Counted from the first letter of the stretch, positions 1-13,145 are shown. The stretch: 64,000 nucleotides of DNA from Avena insularis (GCA_023614405.1 CM042686.1:467574740-467638739); one strand, 5' to 3'. Numbers and translations: made by a program. Notes: generated by a model not told the origin, from the letters alone.

Positions 1-2464
1 CTAGCCGGAGCATGTGGAGTAGCAACTCACCGGAATTGGAACTAGAGCCGCCGCCTCTGGAGGAGAAGGGCGCCGTTGATTTCGACCGCCCCAAGCTCCG
101 CCGCAACCGCGCCTCGCCTCACCGTCATCTTCCACGTCGTTTGCCCGCCTCACGACCCGCTGGATCCCCTGATGCCTCATGGACCCCCACCGAGCCGCTA
201 GGGTTCGAGCTCGCCGGCGACCTGTTTGTCGTTGACGACGACCCTCAGCCGTTGATCTGCGTTTTAAGTGCCTCTGACAAGCAGGACCCCCCTGTTAGCT
301 GAGCCCCGCACCACGGAGCGCCACTAGGCCAGCCCATTTCTTTTCCCGCGCTAGCCCATAGATTCAAATCTGTTTTTTCCTTTTTAGTTAAAACTAGTTT
401 CTGTCCACTATTTTAAAATTCAATTCTGTGAGTTTGACAAATCCAAATTGTATGAAACCAATTTTGTATGAAAGGTATTGAAATAATATATCCAAGCCCG
501 TTGGATTTATTTCAATTAGAGTTATAGATCTCTCCTAATAAAAATAACAAAACAGAAGCATTTGCACCTTGCAACATTTTTATAAAATCAACCAAGTTAG
601 CTTTTGAGTTGATTCCAACTCTCAAAAATCACATTTCATCATATCTATGCAAATATGTAATAATATTAAGGTTTACATGCAGTGACTTTGGACTAGTACC
701 AAAATAATGCTATATAGGCATTTCTAGTCATTTTAAATCATTAAATAATGAACTTAAACTAAAGTAATATTGATCCAACCCTTAAATCTCATTCCCACAT
801 GTTAGAATATGTGGTGAGGACATGTGTCCACATGATCCCATATTTTGGTGGTGAATATTAAATTTTAGTTAAAATTTCAATGAGTAGAAATTACTTTTCT
901 AAAATAAAAAGGATGAAACTATTGAATTAAAACTTGTGATGTTTGTGATGATAATAGATCATCCAATGTGTGTTTTAGAATGCTACTTAGCCTAGTTAAG
1001 AACTATTTGGTGATTGTGGACTCCCTATGTATTTATAGACGCTAGTACCGACCAAGCCTTCGAGGAGGAGGAGTTCTACCAAGAAGAAGAAGAAAACATC
1101 AACCACTGCACCAACCAAGGCAAGCTATTGTTAGCAAGCTAGAATTAAACTAGATGGTTTAGCAAAGATGCCTTAAGCATGCTTTGATCACACCCCTTTA
1201 ACTATTAGTACCCCAAGTCTTATTGACAAGTTTTACCTCCCTTAGTTTACACAAAGTTCTTTACTTAAATTTGAAGGTAGCATAAAAAGTATAAAACTTG
1301 ACCTACCTAGAAACCTTTAGATGTCACTCTATGGCAAGAGATTGAACCCATCACTTCCACCTTAGTGAACAATCTTAACTTAGTATCTTAGTATAGATCA
1401 AAAACTTGAGTCACTCTAGATGGGAATACTTGGTGAAAATGAATTATGAAAACCTTATAATGATGAGTCATTCTATTGAGATGTTTTGACAGGTGTTGAG
1501 AAACACAACTGGTTTATGATGATGAAAATGACGAGGCATGAGCCTTAACCCTTGTATAAAACTGATGGTTGGATTCGGATGCGATACCATTCCAAATTTA
1601 CCGTACAACCACATTACCTGAATTGGGTAAGGCTTAGCTCGAAATTTATATGCATTAGTATTAGTTCCCTCACGGGAGAGGTTTGAGCTGAGGCTACCTC
1701 TCAATGATGTCCACCTATGCAGTGCCCAAGATGAGTGATGGTCATGGTTGGGAGGCCATGCTCATAGGAGAGGTGCTTGTACTAGGGTGTGTAAAGGGAA
1801 GGTTATGTTTGATTATCTACATACTAAGTATGATGATTTAGGGTTATACCTGACAGATGTATCGAATCTTGTGGTGAAAGTGTACCACCTCTGCAGAGTG
1901 TCAAACTATTCAAATAGCCGCATCCGCGGTTATGGATAGTTGGAATGGCCATACTGTTTCGTTGTCAGATGTTTTCTAAATAACTTGAAACGAATGATGA
2001 ACTTTGACTTGACCACAACAGGGTTGTGTTGATGATAATAGCTTCCCAACTTAAGTGATTCTAGAACCTTATTTTATCTTTCTTTGCTTCTGAACTCAGC
2101 TTAGGTTTCAAACTTAATTTGATAGTTCAACTTAGATTTAGCACTTTGACTTAGAATTATACTCCTTGTTAGTAGTAGTTTGCGAGTACTTAAAGAGTAC
2201 TCATGGCTTTTGTCCCTGGCTATTATTATGGCCAGACTATGAAGGAGATTATCAAGATGATGGTCAGCAGGACGGCTATGATAACTAGGACTATCTGCCT
2301 TCGTCAGCATTGCCTGTGCCCCTGAAGATGGACCCCACCGCTACGCTTATCGTTTATTTCCGCTGCTTGTTGTATTAAAGACTGGATCATGAGATCCTTA
2401 TTTGTGTAAAACCTTATGTATGGTTTGTAATGGATGATGTACTGTGATATCCAATCCGTTATGT
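1..2464 (+). mobile_element. LTR-like debris of a Gypsy-type element
   Basis: A GC-rich start (about 1-350) is followed by AT-rich non-coding DNA. No open frame here has protein-like composition or a recognisable domain. The region shares the motif CACCTCTGCAGAGTGT (near 1886) with the block at 10371-12683, where it reads CACCTCTGCCGAGTGT (near 11825). Both blocks also have a GC-rich start and a long AT-rich body, so I read them as LTRs of related Gypsy families. The left end lies outside the window. The right end joins the gag of the next element near 2465 without a recognisable 5' LTR, so the junction is probably a deletion. The family and exact ends are uncertain. Confidence 0.4.
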
Positions 2465-3912
2465 CTCGCAAAAATGGTAATCCGGGTGTTGACAGGAGTG
2501 GTGCTAAGAGTCTCCTTGAGAGGTGTACTATTAAACTCAAATTGTCTCCTAATGCTAAGTTTGCTGCATCTCCCATAAACATTAAAGATAAAGATTATGA
2601 TTTCTCTCCTGATCTATCTTACATAGCTATTGTTGAGAAAGAACCTTTTTGTGGGACTAAGAATGAAAGTGCGGTAGCACATATGACTGAGCTTTCTACC
2701 ATGAGTGGCCCGTTTTCTGATGATATTAAGATGCGCACCTACTTTGTTGCTAAAATTTTCCCCTTTTCACTAAAAGGAGAAGCTAAAACTTGGTTTAGTA
2801 ATTTACCTCCTAGATCTATTGATAGCCCTGATTGCTTGATTAGTACCTTCCTACAGAAATATTTTCCTCCTAGTGCTAGACATGCTATTTTGCAGGAACT
2901 TTTTGATTTTAAACAAGGAGAAAAAGTGATATTGCCCGAATCATGGGCAAGGTTTTGTGCTTTGATTCATGCATAGGTTGGATGTCCATTACCTAAGAAT
3001 GAGCTTCTTGATATATTTTACAATGGACTAACTGAAGAATCTAGGACATACCTAGATAGTTGTGCTGATTGTGTTTTTAGGAATAGGAGTCCCAAGGAAG
3101 CTAAGGAATTAATGGCTAAAATAAGCAAGAATTATGAAGATTGGACTCCTCCTGAACCAGCTATACCTGAAACAATTATACCTGAACCAGCTATACCTGC
3201 ACCTATACCAACATCTAAGAAGAGGGGAGTTATTGAACTAAATGATGAAGTGATGAAGGAAGCTAAGAAATGTCTTAAGGAGAAGGGTATTAAAGCTGCA
3301 GATGTCAAGAATTTACCTCCTATATAAGAATTATGTAAGACAATTTCCCATTCACCCACTATTGAGGTACACTCTCTCCAACACTTTGATGAAGGTGATA
3401 TCCCTTACTCTAAACCTCCTGGTCAATGCTTAGAAGAATCCGATATTTTTATTGTTAAGCAAGATAATTTTAATATAAGGGTGCAAAATCATCTAATGGA
3501 AAACTGTAGAGCTATTGTGGAGTTGAAGGATATTGTGGAAATAACCTCTAATGATGTTAAAATGCTTTTTAAACATTTTCAAATGGTTCAAACTCAAATA
3601 GATCAACTTATTAAAGTGCAAAAAGACTTGCTAGTTAATGCTGCTAAAGAAAAACATGCTTATGAAATTAGAACTAGAAGTGGTGCTGCTACCCAGGATC
3701 CTCTATATCCTGAGGGGCATCCCAAAAGAATTGAGCAGGATTCTCAACAAGCTAAAAATAATGGTACTACTCGTAAGAAAAGAAAAAAGAAATATAAAAC
3801 TATTGTAGAACCCTCTGAACCTGCCAAAGATCCTAATAGTATATCTGTCTCTGATGTTGAAACTGAAAGTGGTAATGGAGAAAATGATGTTCCGGATAAA
3901 GAAAAAACATGA
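2465..3912 (+). pseudogene. Gypsy gag polyprotein, broken
   Basis: One frame runs through three open pieces (to 2976, around 3112-3327 and 3481-3912). It is interrupted by TAG at 2974-2976 and a stop at 3325-3327, then shifts frame near 3900. The first piece resembles plant Retrotrans_gag proteins, which build the particle that packages element RNA. It has a region like TYFVAKIFPFSLKGEAKTW, followed by the typical LPESWARFC segment. Next come a Pro-rich repeat (PEPAIP, near 3150-3210) and a Lys-rich charged tail. The first stop sits where relatives would be expected to have Gln, so CAG to TAG is likely. The start codon is not certain because the 5' end joins foreign DNA. Confidence 0.8.
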
Positions 3913-4777
3913 AGAAGAACCTGAAAGGCACACTAAGAATACTAAATACACTAAAGAAGATTTTGTTGCTAAGAAACATGGTAGTGAAAGAGAGCCTTGG
4001 GTCCAAAAACCTATGCCTTTCCCTGATAAGATACACAAGTAAAAGGAAGATGAACACTATAATAAGTTTTGTGAGTGGATGAAACCTTTATTCTTGCAAA
4101 TTCCTTTGACTGATGCTATTAAATTGCCTCCTTATTCAAAGTATATGAAGGATATTGTCTCGAATAAAAGGAAGATCTCTAATGAAGAAATTTCTACTTT
4201 GCTTGCTAATTATTCCTTTAATGGTAAGGTTCCAAAGAAACTTGGAGACCCAGGGATTCCAACTATTCCTTGCTCTATTAAAAATAGTTATGTTAGAACT
4301 GTTTTGTGTGATTTGGGAGCAGGAGTTAGTGTCATGCCTTTTTCTCTCTATAAGAGACTTCAACTGTAAAAACTAATACCAACTAATATATCTTTGCAAA
4401 TGGCTGATAAATCTACTACTATTCCTGTTGGTATATGTGAGGATGTACCTGTTCAAGTGTCTCATAATTGCTTGATATTAACTGATTTTGTTGTGCTTGA
4501 AATGCCTGAAGATGGTAATATGTCTATTATTCTTGGGAGACCTTTTCTTAATACTGTAGGAGCTGTTATTAATTGTAATCAAGGAAAGGTGAACTTTAAT
4601 GTTAATGACAAAGAGCATACTGTCTATTTCCCCAAGAAGATTGATAGGACCTATGGTTTAAATTCAATTGAACATGTTGAGGGCATTCAAGTTGGAGAAA
4701 TATATTGTGCCATACCAAGAGAAAAATTTGAAACTATTACGATTGGGACCATTGCTATCAAGGTTGAGGTAATATAA
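3854..4777 (+). pseudogene. Gypsy aspartic protease region, broken
   Basis: This follows the gag in another frame and is open except for stops at 4040-4042 and 4367-4369. The protease would cut the polyprotein during particle maturation. The visible signature is CDLGAGVSVMP (about 4306-4338), the DLGA form of the active site seen in Athila/Tat-type plant Gypsy elements. It is followed by the second conserved block IILGRPFL (about 4531-4554). The stop after the active-site block splits the domain, so it cannot be made as a single protein. No reverse transcriptase follows the end at 4777. Confidence 0.8.
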
Positions 4778-5810
4778 TCATTAGTGAAATACAAAGTTTT
4801 GTTTTATATAAAATTGTTTTGGTAACAAGACCTGATCAAACTTGTTAACAAAAGGATTTCATTGAACAAAACAATGTTTTCACCATGATTATCTCCGCTT
4901 ACTTCTATTCCATCCATTTTAGTTTTTGCTTTTGTTTAGTTTTCTTTTCTATTATTAGTTGCTTGCATGTTAGAGTGTCTTAGAACTTCTGAAGTTTTAG
5001 CCTTGTTTTGTCATTGCATCATTCCAGAAATCTTTTTCTGTCAGAAAATCATTCATCTATACCTGAAAATTGTTCAAAAATAAAGTGTCTCGAAAAATTC
5101 CAGAAAATTCATATTAAATTTTTACATGAAAAAAGGGGCAGAGGAGTGCCTAGAAGGTACCAGGGGGGCCCACCAGGCAGGCACACCACCTGGTGGCGCG
5201 GCCAGCACAGGGGCGCGCCTGGCCATGGTGTGGGCCACCCCTGGCCCTCCACTCACTCTCTCACTTCCCACTTTCTTCTCTCTCCCGAGAAAACACCAGT
5301 TCATTGCTCGAAATCGCGTTCTTGCTGTTCTTGCCCTTAATTTTTTGATCTCCTTGTTCATCCCATCTTTGCTGCTGAAATTTGGAGCATTTGTTCTCCG
5401 GTATGTGACTCCTCTGCTTGTGCAAGTAGATTTGTATTTAGTGGTTTATATATTGAGTATTTTGCTGTTGTAGGTGATAGGTTATGAGAGATTGTAAGCT
5501 TGTTCAATGCTTAGAGATATAGTTTTGATGCATGTTTAGGCCCCTACAAGTCCCTATGAGTAGTGCTCTCCATTATATATTCACTTTGCAATCACTTGTG
5601 TAATAGATGTTTAAATTTCAGAATATCAAAGATTAACAACCACACACCTTTGGAGAAATTTTTGAGAGGGATGCACCTAGGAGGTCAAGGCCCTCAAGAT
5701 CAGCCTCTCAGTTTAGGCCTTCATACAACGAAGATCTCATTGCACCTCGTTTTGGTAATGAAGGAGACGATGGGGATGCTCACCCATCTACTTTTCCTTG
5801 TTATACCCTC
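4778..5810 (+). other. Non-coding spacer with GC-rich block
   Basis: I see no domain here. A GC-rich block (about 5135-5250) is rich in GGCC, CCTGG and GCGCG and resembles the blocks inside LTRs at about 9190-9280, 35360-35470 and 37320-37400. The open frames over it are by-products of its composition. The stretch separates gag-protease from the Athila ORF1-like region and may be a second leader. Confidence 0.5.
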
Positions 5811-6562
5811 TTGCAAGCTACAAGGATTCTTGATGATTTCTTGCTACTGATTCAGAGGGTTGGTTTGACCTCATACATGCAAGATGAGAGTGAGCAATAC
5901 GCTATGCTCACCAAAACTTTTGTTGAGTGTTTCATTTTCACTAACACCCCCTATCAGTCAACTGTTTCTTTCAGAATTTATAATCTGCCCTTTACCATGC
6001 CATTGGAAAGATTTTGCAGCATTATAGGTGTAGGCATGACAGGGACCGTGAAGAAGATTCAAGGGCGACCCGCTGATTTGCTGGAGCTCTATCGAGGTGT
6101 GACCAATGATGATGACCGCGTAGCTCAGCGCTGGAAGATAAGAAACATCCAACTCCCTGCTCTTAGATAATTTGCCTATTATCTTGCTACTAGCATTCTT
6201 GGTAGGGAGAATACGAGTAATATCTCCAGTTATCATTTAGCCTTCCTCGCTGTTGCGCTTAACAATGATACTCGGTACAATCTTGGCTCTCTTATTGCTC
6301 ACCGCCTAGCTTCTAGGGGACCTATTTATGGGGGAATCATCGCTCGCGTATGGTCAGTGCATTAGAGCTTTCGGTGGATCCCAATGATACTATATTGGCA
6401 CCACAAAGGCTTGACCTTGCTACCATGAAAACACATCACTTTGTCACTACTGATTCTGATATGGACAGTTTAGTATACAGGATGTTGTTTACTGACTGGG
6501 ATGAAAGGGAGATCCCTTTGCCACAATCTACTTTGTTCAGTGTTCATGGGAGGCCATGGTAG
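5811..6562 (+). pseudogene. Athila ORF1-like protein, broken
   Basis: The frame from 5811 reads through 6170, passes one stop (6168-6170), continues with clear similarity to about 6350, and then shifts to the frame ending at 6562. It matches the Athila ORF1 family pattern (PF03078): an EQYAMLTKTFVE segment, FRIYNLPFTMPLERFC, and later a YFAYY-like block with LGRENTSN and a GxLIAHRLA block. The function of this family in Gypsy elements is not settled. It is sometimes compared with an envelope-like or accessory ORF, but nothing here shows a membrane protein. The usable start is unclear, and the ATG at 5811 may not be the original one. Confidence 0.7.
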
Positions 6563-8973
6563 CGCTCCAAGGAGGAGGTGGACGAGCAGCTCTGCTTGCG
6601 TGGTTTGCACAGGCAGCACCCAGAGGATCTTCCCTCCTACGATTACTCTGTGCACTACGGTGGGGCGTCCTCGAGCTCGCACCAAGACGATGGTACCTAC
6701 TCACCGTACTATGGAGGCGCTCCATCTTGGCTAGCTTGGGATTGACACCCACTTAGGCAAAAGCCTAAGCTTGGGGGGAGGTACACCGACATCGCACTCA
6801 TCTCCATATCATTTTGTGTCGGTACTTTGTATATTCATGTTTCGTTCTCTTTTTAGTTTTCGTTCTCTCTTTCTTTTCGCTTTCTAAAACACAAAAAGAC
6901 CAAAAATATTTCTGTTGTTTCTATTTGTTTGCTTCTTCTTCTTTTTTCCCTGGTTTGCTTTTTTGCTTTGTTTGAACTATTCGAAAAACCCAAAAAGATT
7001 TTTCTTTGCTTATTCTTCCTTTTGGTTCTTGTTTTTAAAATCGAAAACACCAAAAATATTTGTTGTTCTTCTTTGGTTTTGTGAGTTTGTTGCAGGGTTC
7101 AGCAGTTCTTAGTGGAATTTGGTTTCATGTTGTTATTCAAGACACACAAGTGAATGGCAATAATGAGGATTAATGACAACTTGAGGTGTGGTAAGAGGCT
7201 GGTAACGAACTCTATTTGTTTTCATTTTTGTACATATACTCATCATTGTGGGCATGCTTAGTGTGCTCATGTGGGGAGTATGTTATTATGGATGCTTAGT
7301 AGTTCTTGCTTGCTTATGATTAGCCCCAGCTCGCTAATAATTTGTAGCATGTCATATGAATGTTTGCTTGCATTGCTCTATTCATAATTTGGTATGACAC
7401 TGTGGTATCTCCCTCTGAATGTTTCACTTGAATTGACTTGGCACATGCTCATGCATGCATATGACTGAAACAATAATCAGTTAAGCCTCGATAAATTATT
7501 TTGCCTCAGGGGTCTTGAATCACTTTCATGCCATGATTACTCCTATTTTGTTGCAAGCATTATTATGACAGTTATTGATCTCTCATTTGTCGCTCCCTTA
7601 CTATTGCTATCCTTCACTTGCACTATGTTTTACTCGTGTTTCCAACTCCCTAAAACCAATATTGCCAAAAGTGTCCACCATACCTACCTATTAGCATTAT
7701 TTGTTGTTCCGTGCATATTTAGTATGCCTTGTTTTCTTCCAAATAAAATGTTTGCTTGTATGAGAAAGTTAGTTAGTAAATCTCTCACAAACTTGATGGC
7801 ACACTTTATTTTCTTGCGCAATCTTGAACCATTGCGTCCATCTTTGTTGCGTATATGCTTGCACTTTATAAGTTGAAGTTAGCAGAACCATGTATCATGG
7901 GGAACACTTTCAACATTTCACGGGTACTTTGTACCCCGTTGATATCATGATTCTTTTTCTTATGGATCCCGGCGGTGTGAAATAAAAGGGGAACTTGTAA
8001 GATTATGGAGTTTGTACATGTGTTAGAGAAACGCCTGGGCCACTATACTAAGCCATGCCTAATCATGGTGGAAACTTGTAGCATAACCATAATGAGCATT
8101 CTATGAAGCATCCTCAATAAAAATCTATGCAAATAGCAAATAAAAAGATCGCTGAGATGCTCATTGTCTGCTTGCCTTGTCATTTTGATTATGGGATAGC
8201 TCCTGTATCATGTGCAAGGGGTACCCCGTTGGCGGTTCTCTATGATACATATGTACTTACAATGACAAGAGCTTACTTGTGACTGAAGTTGAGTAGCATG
8301 AGGTCCGGTACTCATAAGTAAGGGGCATGAGATTTCGGCTTATAACTTGTCAAGCATATCCTCTTAGTTGTGTCACTTTAACCTTAACCATTTAAAGATG
8401 CTTATGATAGGGGCAATGAGAGCTCAAAACTAATGAGTACCATACTTTCAGCATTTGGAAGCCTTTCAGACTATTCAAAACCTTTTTCATTTCTTTGTTG
8501 AGTCACCACCTATTCTATGAGCACTTTCTTGAGAGCATAGTTGTCATTCTTAGTATAATGTGCTTGTCTCAATACTGGATTAATTGTGTTATGACTTTGA
8601 TGCTTGTACCTTTGATATCTTTACTTCTAGTCTTCACTTGAACTTCAGAGGTGCCTTGGCATTTATGTTTGCTCTACAATCAAAGGCAAGCGAGATACCA
8701 CTCTATCATACCTTTTTATGAGCATTGCAATGTTGCTTATGTTTATGTTTCATGCTACTTATTATTTTTTAGTTGGAATCTCTTCATGGTTTGCAATGAA
8801 TATTAGGTAAACTTAGTTGCATACTCTTTATTATGAGTTGCCTGAGTAGTTGATCATATGCTAAGAATATATACATCTTATGAAGCAAATGTGTTCGTGA
8901 AAGTTTCTTTTATCGCACTCAGATTTCAACTGAATTGCTTGAGGACAAGCAATAAGCTAAGCTTGGGGGGAGT
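6563..8973 (+). other. Non-coding 3' internal part of Gypsy element, ending in polypurine tract
   Basis: There is no recognisable coding content in 2.4 kb. The sequence AAGCTTGGGGGGAG occurs twice: at 6767-6780, just after the ORF1 remnant, and again at 8959-8972, where it directly abuts the 3' LTR and so is the polypurine tract that primes plus-strand DNA. The material between is AT-rich with many short stops. It may be a former coding or UTR segment, but I cannot identify it. Confidence 0.6.
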
Positions 8974-10365
8974 TGATACGTCCAAAACGTATCTACTTTC
9001 CTGAACACTTTTGCTATTGTTTTTCCTCTAAATTTGTGTGAATTGGATGCAACTAACATGGACTGATGCTATTTTCAGTAGAATTACCTTGGTGTCTAGT
9101 TTTTGTGCAGAAAATCAACTATTAGGAAAAATCCCAGAAAATCTGCCAAAAATCCTATTTCGCCAGAAGACTCACGGAGCCAGAATACGAGACGGAGTGG
9201 GGCTAGGGCCTGGCCACACCACATGGCCGCGCGGGCTAGGCCTGGCCGTGCCAGGGGGTGGTCTGGCCGCCCCAGACACCCCCTCGGTGTCCCTCTTCGC
9301 CTATAAGTTGCCTTCTAACCTAAAAACTCAGGGGGGGTTCGACGTTTTTCCAAAAAGAGTTCCGCTGCACCGCCACCAACGGATTCCATGATTCGGAACC
9401 AGAAACTCCGTTCTGTCACCCTGCCAGGACGGGGAATTGGAGGAGATCATTGCCATCATCATCACCATCACTTCTCCATCGACCATCCATGTTTCCCCCA
9501 TCTATGAGTGAGTAATCCCCCGCTGTAGGCTATGGGGATGGTAGGGATTGGATGAGATCGTTAATGTAATGGCATCAGATTGTTAGGGCATGGTGCCTAG
9601 TATCTACTATTAGTGCTTTTTGACTTTGTTGCAACTTGTTATGCTTAATGCTTGTCACTAGGGCCCGAGTGCCATGATTTCAGATCTGAACATGTTATTG
9701 ATTCATTATGATAGTATTGTTTATGGTCTTACCTACAAGTTGTTTACACACGTTGTTGTCCGGAACCAAAGGCCCCGAAGTGACAGAAATCGGGATAACC
9801 GGAGGGAATGGCTTTGATGTGAGGATCACATGTGTTCATGGAGTGTTAGTGCTTTGCTCCAGTGCTCCATTAAAAGGAGCACCTTAATTGCCAGTAGTTC
9901 CCTTGAGGCCCCACTTCAAACGGGCTGGCAGGACAAAAGATGTTGTGGAAGTTCTCATTGCGAGCACGTATGACTATATATGGAACACATGCCTATGATT
10001 ATTTAGTACTTGGATGCTTTATCTTATTTATCTGCAAATGCCCTATGTTTTGATTGCTATATGAATTGTGTTGTCCATGCAACGCCCGTCCATCCATCCC
10101 TATGCCTACCACGCTCTAATCCTACTGTTTACTGCAATTGTTACTATTGTCTTTACTTTTACTACTGCTATTACTTTACTATTGCTACTACAAACTACTC
10201 TTGATAAACTGCTGTGAGCAAGATTGTTTCCAGGTGCAGCTGAATTGACAACTCAGTTGTTAAGGCTTATAAATATTCTTTGGCTCCCCTTGTGTCGAAT
10301 CAATAAATTGTGTTTCACTTCCCTCGAAAATACTGCGATACACCCCCTATACTTGTGGGTCATCA
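8974..10365 (+). repeat. 3' LTR of the Gypsy element
   Basis: The LTR begins TGATACGTCCAAAACGTATC directly after the polypurine tract and ends GGGTCATCA, giving TG...CA ends with the inverted TGATACG/TGATGA-like termini common in Triticeae Gypsy LTRs. It holds a GC-rich block (about 9180-9280) followed by a TATA-like CTATAAG (9301-9307), which may be its promoter. The body is non-coding. Confidence 0.85.
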
Positions 10366-10370
10366 GTGAC

Positions 10371-12683
10371 ATCGAGCGGCTAGAGAGGGGGTCGTGCGAG
10401 AGAGAAGAGAGATGAGAGCGAACGAGTGAGTGGTACTGGGCCGGGTATGGGCAGCCCAATACTACCTAGGGGCTTTTGTCTAGCCCTAGCGGGCCGGGTC
10501 GGGCCAGGCTAGCCCAGTGGGCCAGGCCCGTGTTTTAAAAGGACTCATATAAAATATTTAATTACAAATATATCGCTAAGATAAATTAGGTTCTAGAAAA
10601 ATAAATAAAAATCCTAAAAATACAAATAATATATTTATGAAATCACAAACATATCCTCTATCTAATAAAAATAATAGATAGTAATTTTAAGTAATTAAAT
10701 ATAGATCTATTATTAAAATTATATAAATTCCTTCTGGAATTTTATAAAAATATAAAAAACACTTAAAATTGAATAAAATTCATATTTAAGATTCTAAAAG
10801 GAAGTACTATTATAGAAAATACTAGTTTGTATTTTGAGAAGTAAATCAAGTGTAATAAAAATAAAGTTTTATTTCCTTAAAGTAATTTTAGTTAAATATT
10901 TAAAAGTGTTAAAAATTAAATAAATTCATTTTTAAACTCTTAGAATAATACTAGTTATTATAAAAATGTTAAATATCAAAATAATATGAATTTAATAATT
11001 CTTGAGTAATGCTTTTCTTTTATTAATTAAAAGAAACTTAAAACATTTACAAGGTGGGTAAAACACGCAAAGAAGAAAGAAAACAAATCATGGCATGATA
11101 TTACTATGCATTGCATACTGCTTCTTTAAATATTGTCCTTACCGGGCAATAATGCTTTTCTATAGAAACCGGAGCTCAAGGTCAGGTGGAAGTATCCGAC
11201 TTCACTACCTTGCAGTCACAAGGCAAGTTCACCACTTGCTCATGTCCTTTGAAGAGTCTTTATGAAAGTATTTGAAAATTGTGTGTTATCACCTATATTC
11301 TAAGAGACATAAAATAAATATTTCCCAACCAAATGAATGATATTATCATCCTAAATGATGATAAATACTAAGAATAGCAATGGAATCTAAGATTCCAATG
11401 GTCAAACAACTAGGGCTTAATAACCCATGACATCATTGATTCTAGCGCCATATATCACGCGTTAACCATGAGATTTGGGATGGGACGGAGAAGTCAGCTA
11501 TATCTTCTTCCTCTCGCATGCATCTGGATGGCCAGGTTGTGGCTGTTATCCTCGTAGCATGCATTAATTGGTATTTCGTTGAGGATATGTAGCATATGGG
11601 TGGGAACCCTCAACGTCCCACGATAGTTCTAGCATCTGACGGTCTGCACCAACCATTACCATAATTCAATATGTGGGCACAACGTACACCAAGGGGACAT
11701 GCAGGGTCACGAAGGGGGCAGTGATTGGCTTGGATCATCTACTAGGCCCCACATAAGGAATTGTGGACGGGAAAGTACGCCCGGTTGTGCAACAAGGATT
11801 TGGTCTCTTGTGGGTAAAGTAACTCACCTCTGCCGAGTGTAAGAATTGTGACATGTTACTCCCTGTTCCGGGAAGGAGCTACAAACACGGCAGGAAAGGA
11901 AATCCGTTAGGTTTTGGTCAACCTGTGAAGGCTGATGGGCATAGTTTTTGATATTAAAATCAATATTTGAAGAAACGTTTACCAAAACTGCATAGTACCA
12001 AGGACTTATAGTCCGAGGTGGTAGTTAGAGCATCAAACTTCCCATCTTGCATATAGTGAACTTATTGGGTAACGCTGTTACTCACTCTTTCCTTTGAACC
12101 CCTTGCTAGACTTTGAGGGCCAGAAGGATGACCAGGTGTATGTTATGGAGGTCCAGATCGACATCTACTATGAAGAGTTGGACCTGTCTGGTGGAATCGA
12201 AGGGGTGGACTACGGGATACACTATGGAGATGAAGACGACGAGTCAGAGTAGTTGTCAGGCCGGAGTGTAGTTATCTTGGTTGAGCCGAGCAGCACGAAC
12301 TCTATAGAGTAAGCTGTTGAGCTCACGTCTTTATTACCGTTGTGTTTTTTGTTCTTCCGCTGAACTTATGAAATAAGTTATTTGGGTTTTTAAGTTTGAA
12401 TCACTTGAAGTCTCGAACTTCTGGTATTGTAATAATAATGAAGTGTGTATGTTTGTAATATGGACCCGCAATGTCTCTGTTGTACCACTCTGAGGGATGT
12501 AATATTTACGGAATGGTGTTCTGTGAATGTCATGTCAATGACTATACTGTACTACAAATGCAGTGGTATGTTTGGTCACCGCATATGTCTAGATTGACAA
12601 TGATGGATGATTGAGTGAAGATTTTTCACAAATAAGTTGGGGATCGTAGGAGAATCATACCTTATATCGAGTGAGTGCGAAGA
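10371..12683 (+). mobile_element. LTR-like Gypsy debris
   Basis: The block has a GC-rich head (10371-10545), a strongly AT-rich middle (10550-11100) and a mixed tail, with no coding domain. It shares the CACCTCTGC-GAGTGT motif and general layout with 1-2464, so it is probably an LTR of a related Gypsy family. The last 80 bases before 12684 may instead be the low-copy DNA into which the CACTA element inserted. Exact ends were not found. Confidence 0.4.
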
Positions 12684-12686
12684 ATC
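12684..12686. repeat. CACTA target site duplication, left (ATC)
   Basis: The three bases before the left TIR match the three bases after the right TIR (33073-33075). Three-base duplications are the rule for CACTA elements. Confidence 0.9.
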
Positions 12687-12719
12687 CACTACTAGGAAAC
12701 GGCCTATAGATAGACAAGA

Positions 12720-13145
12720 TGTTCAGTGGCGCATATGCGAAACCATGCGCCACAGGAAAACATCAGTGCCACACCAGAAAACATGCGCCACAGAAGATTG
12801 GTGGGACCCGCCAGCCGAGGTGGGTTGTTCCAAGTTCTGTGGCGCATTCTGAGATATGCGCCACAGAAGTTGCCTCTTCTGTGGCGCATATTTTCTTATG
12901 CGCCTCAGAACATGGAGGGGGCCCCACCATAGAATCTAATTCACCCAAGTTCTGTGGCGCATGTTGGGATATGCGCCACAGATGTGTTGCACTTCTCTGG
13001 CGCATATCCCAACATGCGCCACAGATCTTGGAGGTGGGCCCCACAGAGGGAATCTAATTCACCCACTTCTATGGCGCATATGGACTTATGCGCCATAGAA
13101 GTTTCAGCATCTGTGGCGTATTTTCTCCATATGCGCCACAGATGA
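12720..13145. repeat. CACTA left subterminal repeats
   Basis: About fifteen copies of a core TGTGGCGCAT, or its reverse complement ATGCGCCACA, lie here, mostly as head-to-head pairs about 10-25 bases apart, for example 12837-12868 and 12952-12983. In En/Spm elements such subterminal motifs bind the TnpA protein and bring the ends together. The element-specific core and pairing are directly visible. Binding by the protein encoded at 28237-32091 is inference. Confidence 0.9.

Larger units (their letters stand above)
2465..10365 (+). mobile_element. Gypsy (Athila-like) retrotransposon, 5' truncated, lacking pol
   Basis: The order is a broken gag and aspartic protease (2465-4777), a non-coding spacer, an Athila ORF1-like region (about 5811-6560), a long non-coding 3' part, a polypurine tract ending GGGGGGAG (about 8965-8972), and a 3' LTR of 1392 bp (8974-10365). 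No reverse transcriptase, RNase H or integrase is visible, so the element would have needed enzymes from a relative. The 5' LTR and PBS are missing. The five bases after the LTR are GTGAC, but no matching duplication can be tested on the left because that end is lost. Confidence 0.8.

Noticed and set aside
12..302. 96-residue ORF at the window start
   Set aside because: Pro/Arg-rich composition in a GC-rich LTR head, with no domain and no coding context.
5008..5473. Overlapping ORFs on both strands
   Set aside because: They arise from the GC-rich block inside the Gypsy spacer; composition is low complexity and no domain is seen.
7565..7876. 103-residue ORF in the 3' part of the Gypsy element
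   Set aside because: Hydrophobic and Cys-rich, but no family match and no conserved context. A membrane protein cannot be excluded but is not supported.
10366..10370. GTGAC after the Gypsy 3' LTR as a target duplication
   Set aside because: The left end of the element is lost, so no partner sequence exists to test it.
12719..13145. Several ORFs on both strands, about 60-110 residues
   Set aside because: They are translations of the palindromic subterminal repeats.
12720..13145. Possible CRISPR-like array
   Set aside because: The repeats are short, inverted and in a transposon end. CRISPR does not occur in plant nuclear DNA.
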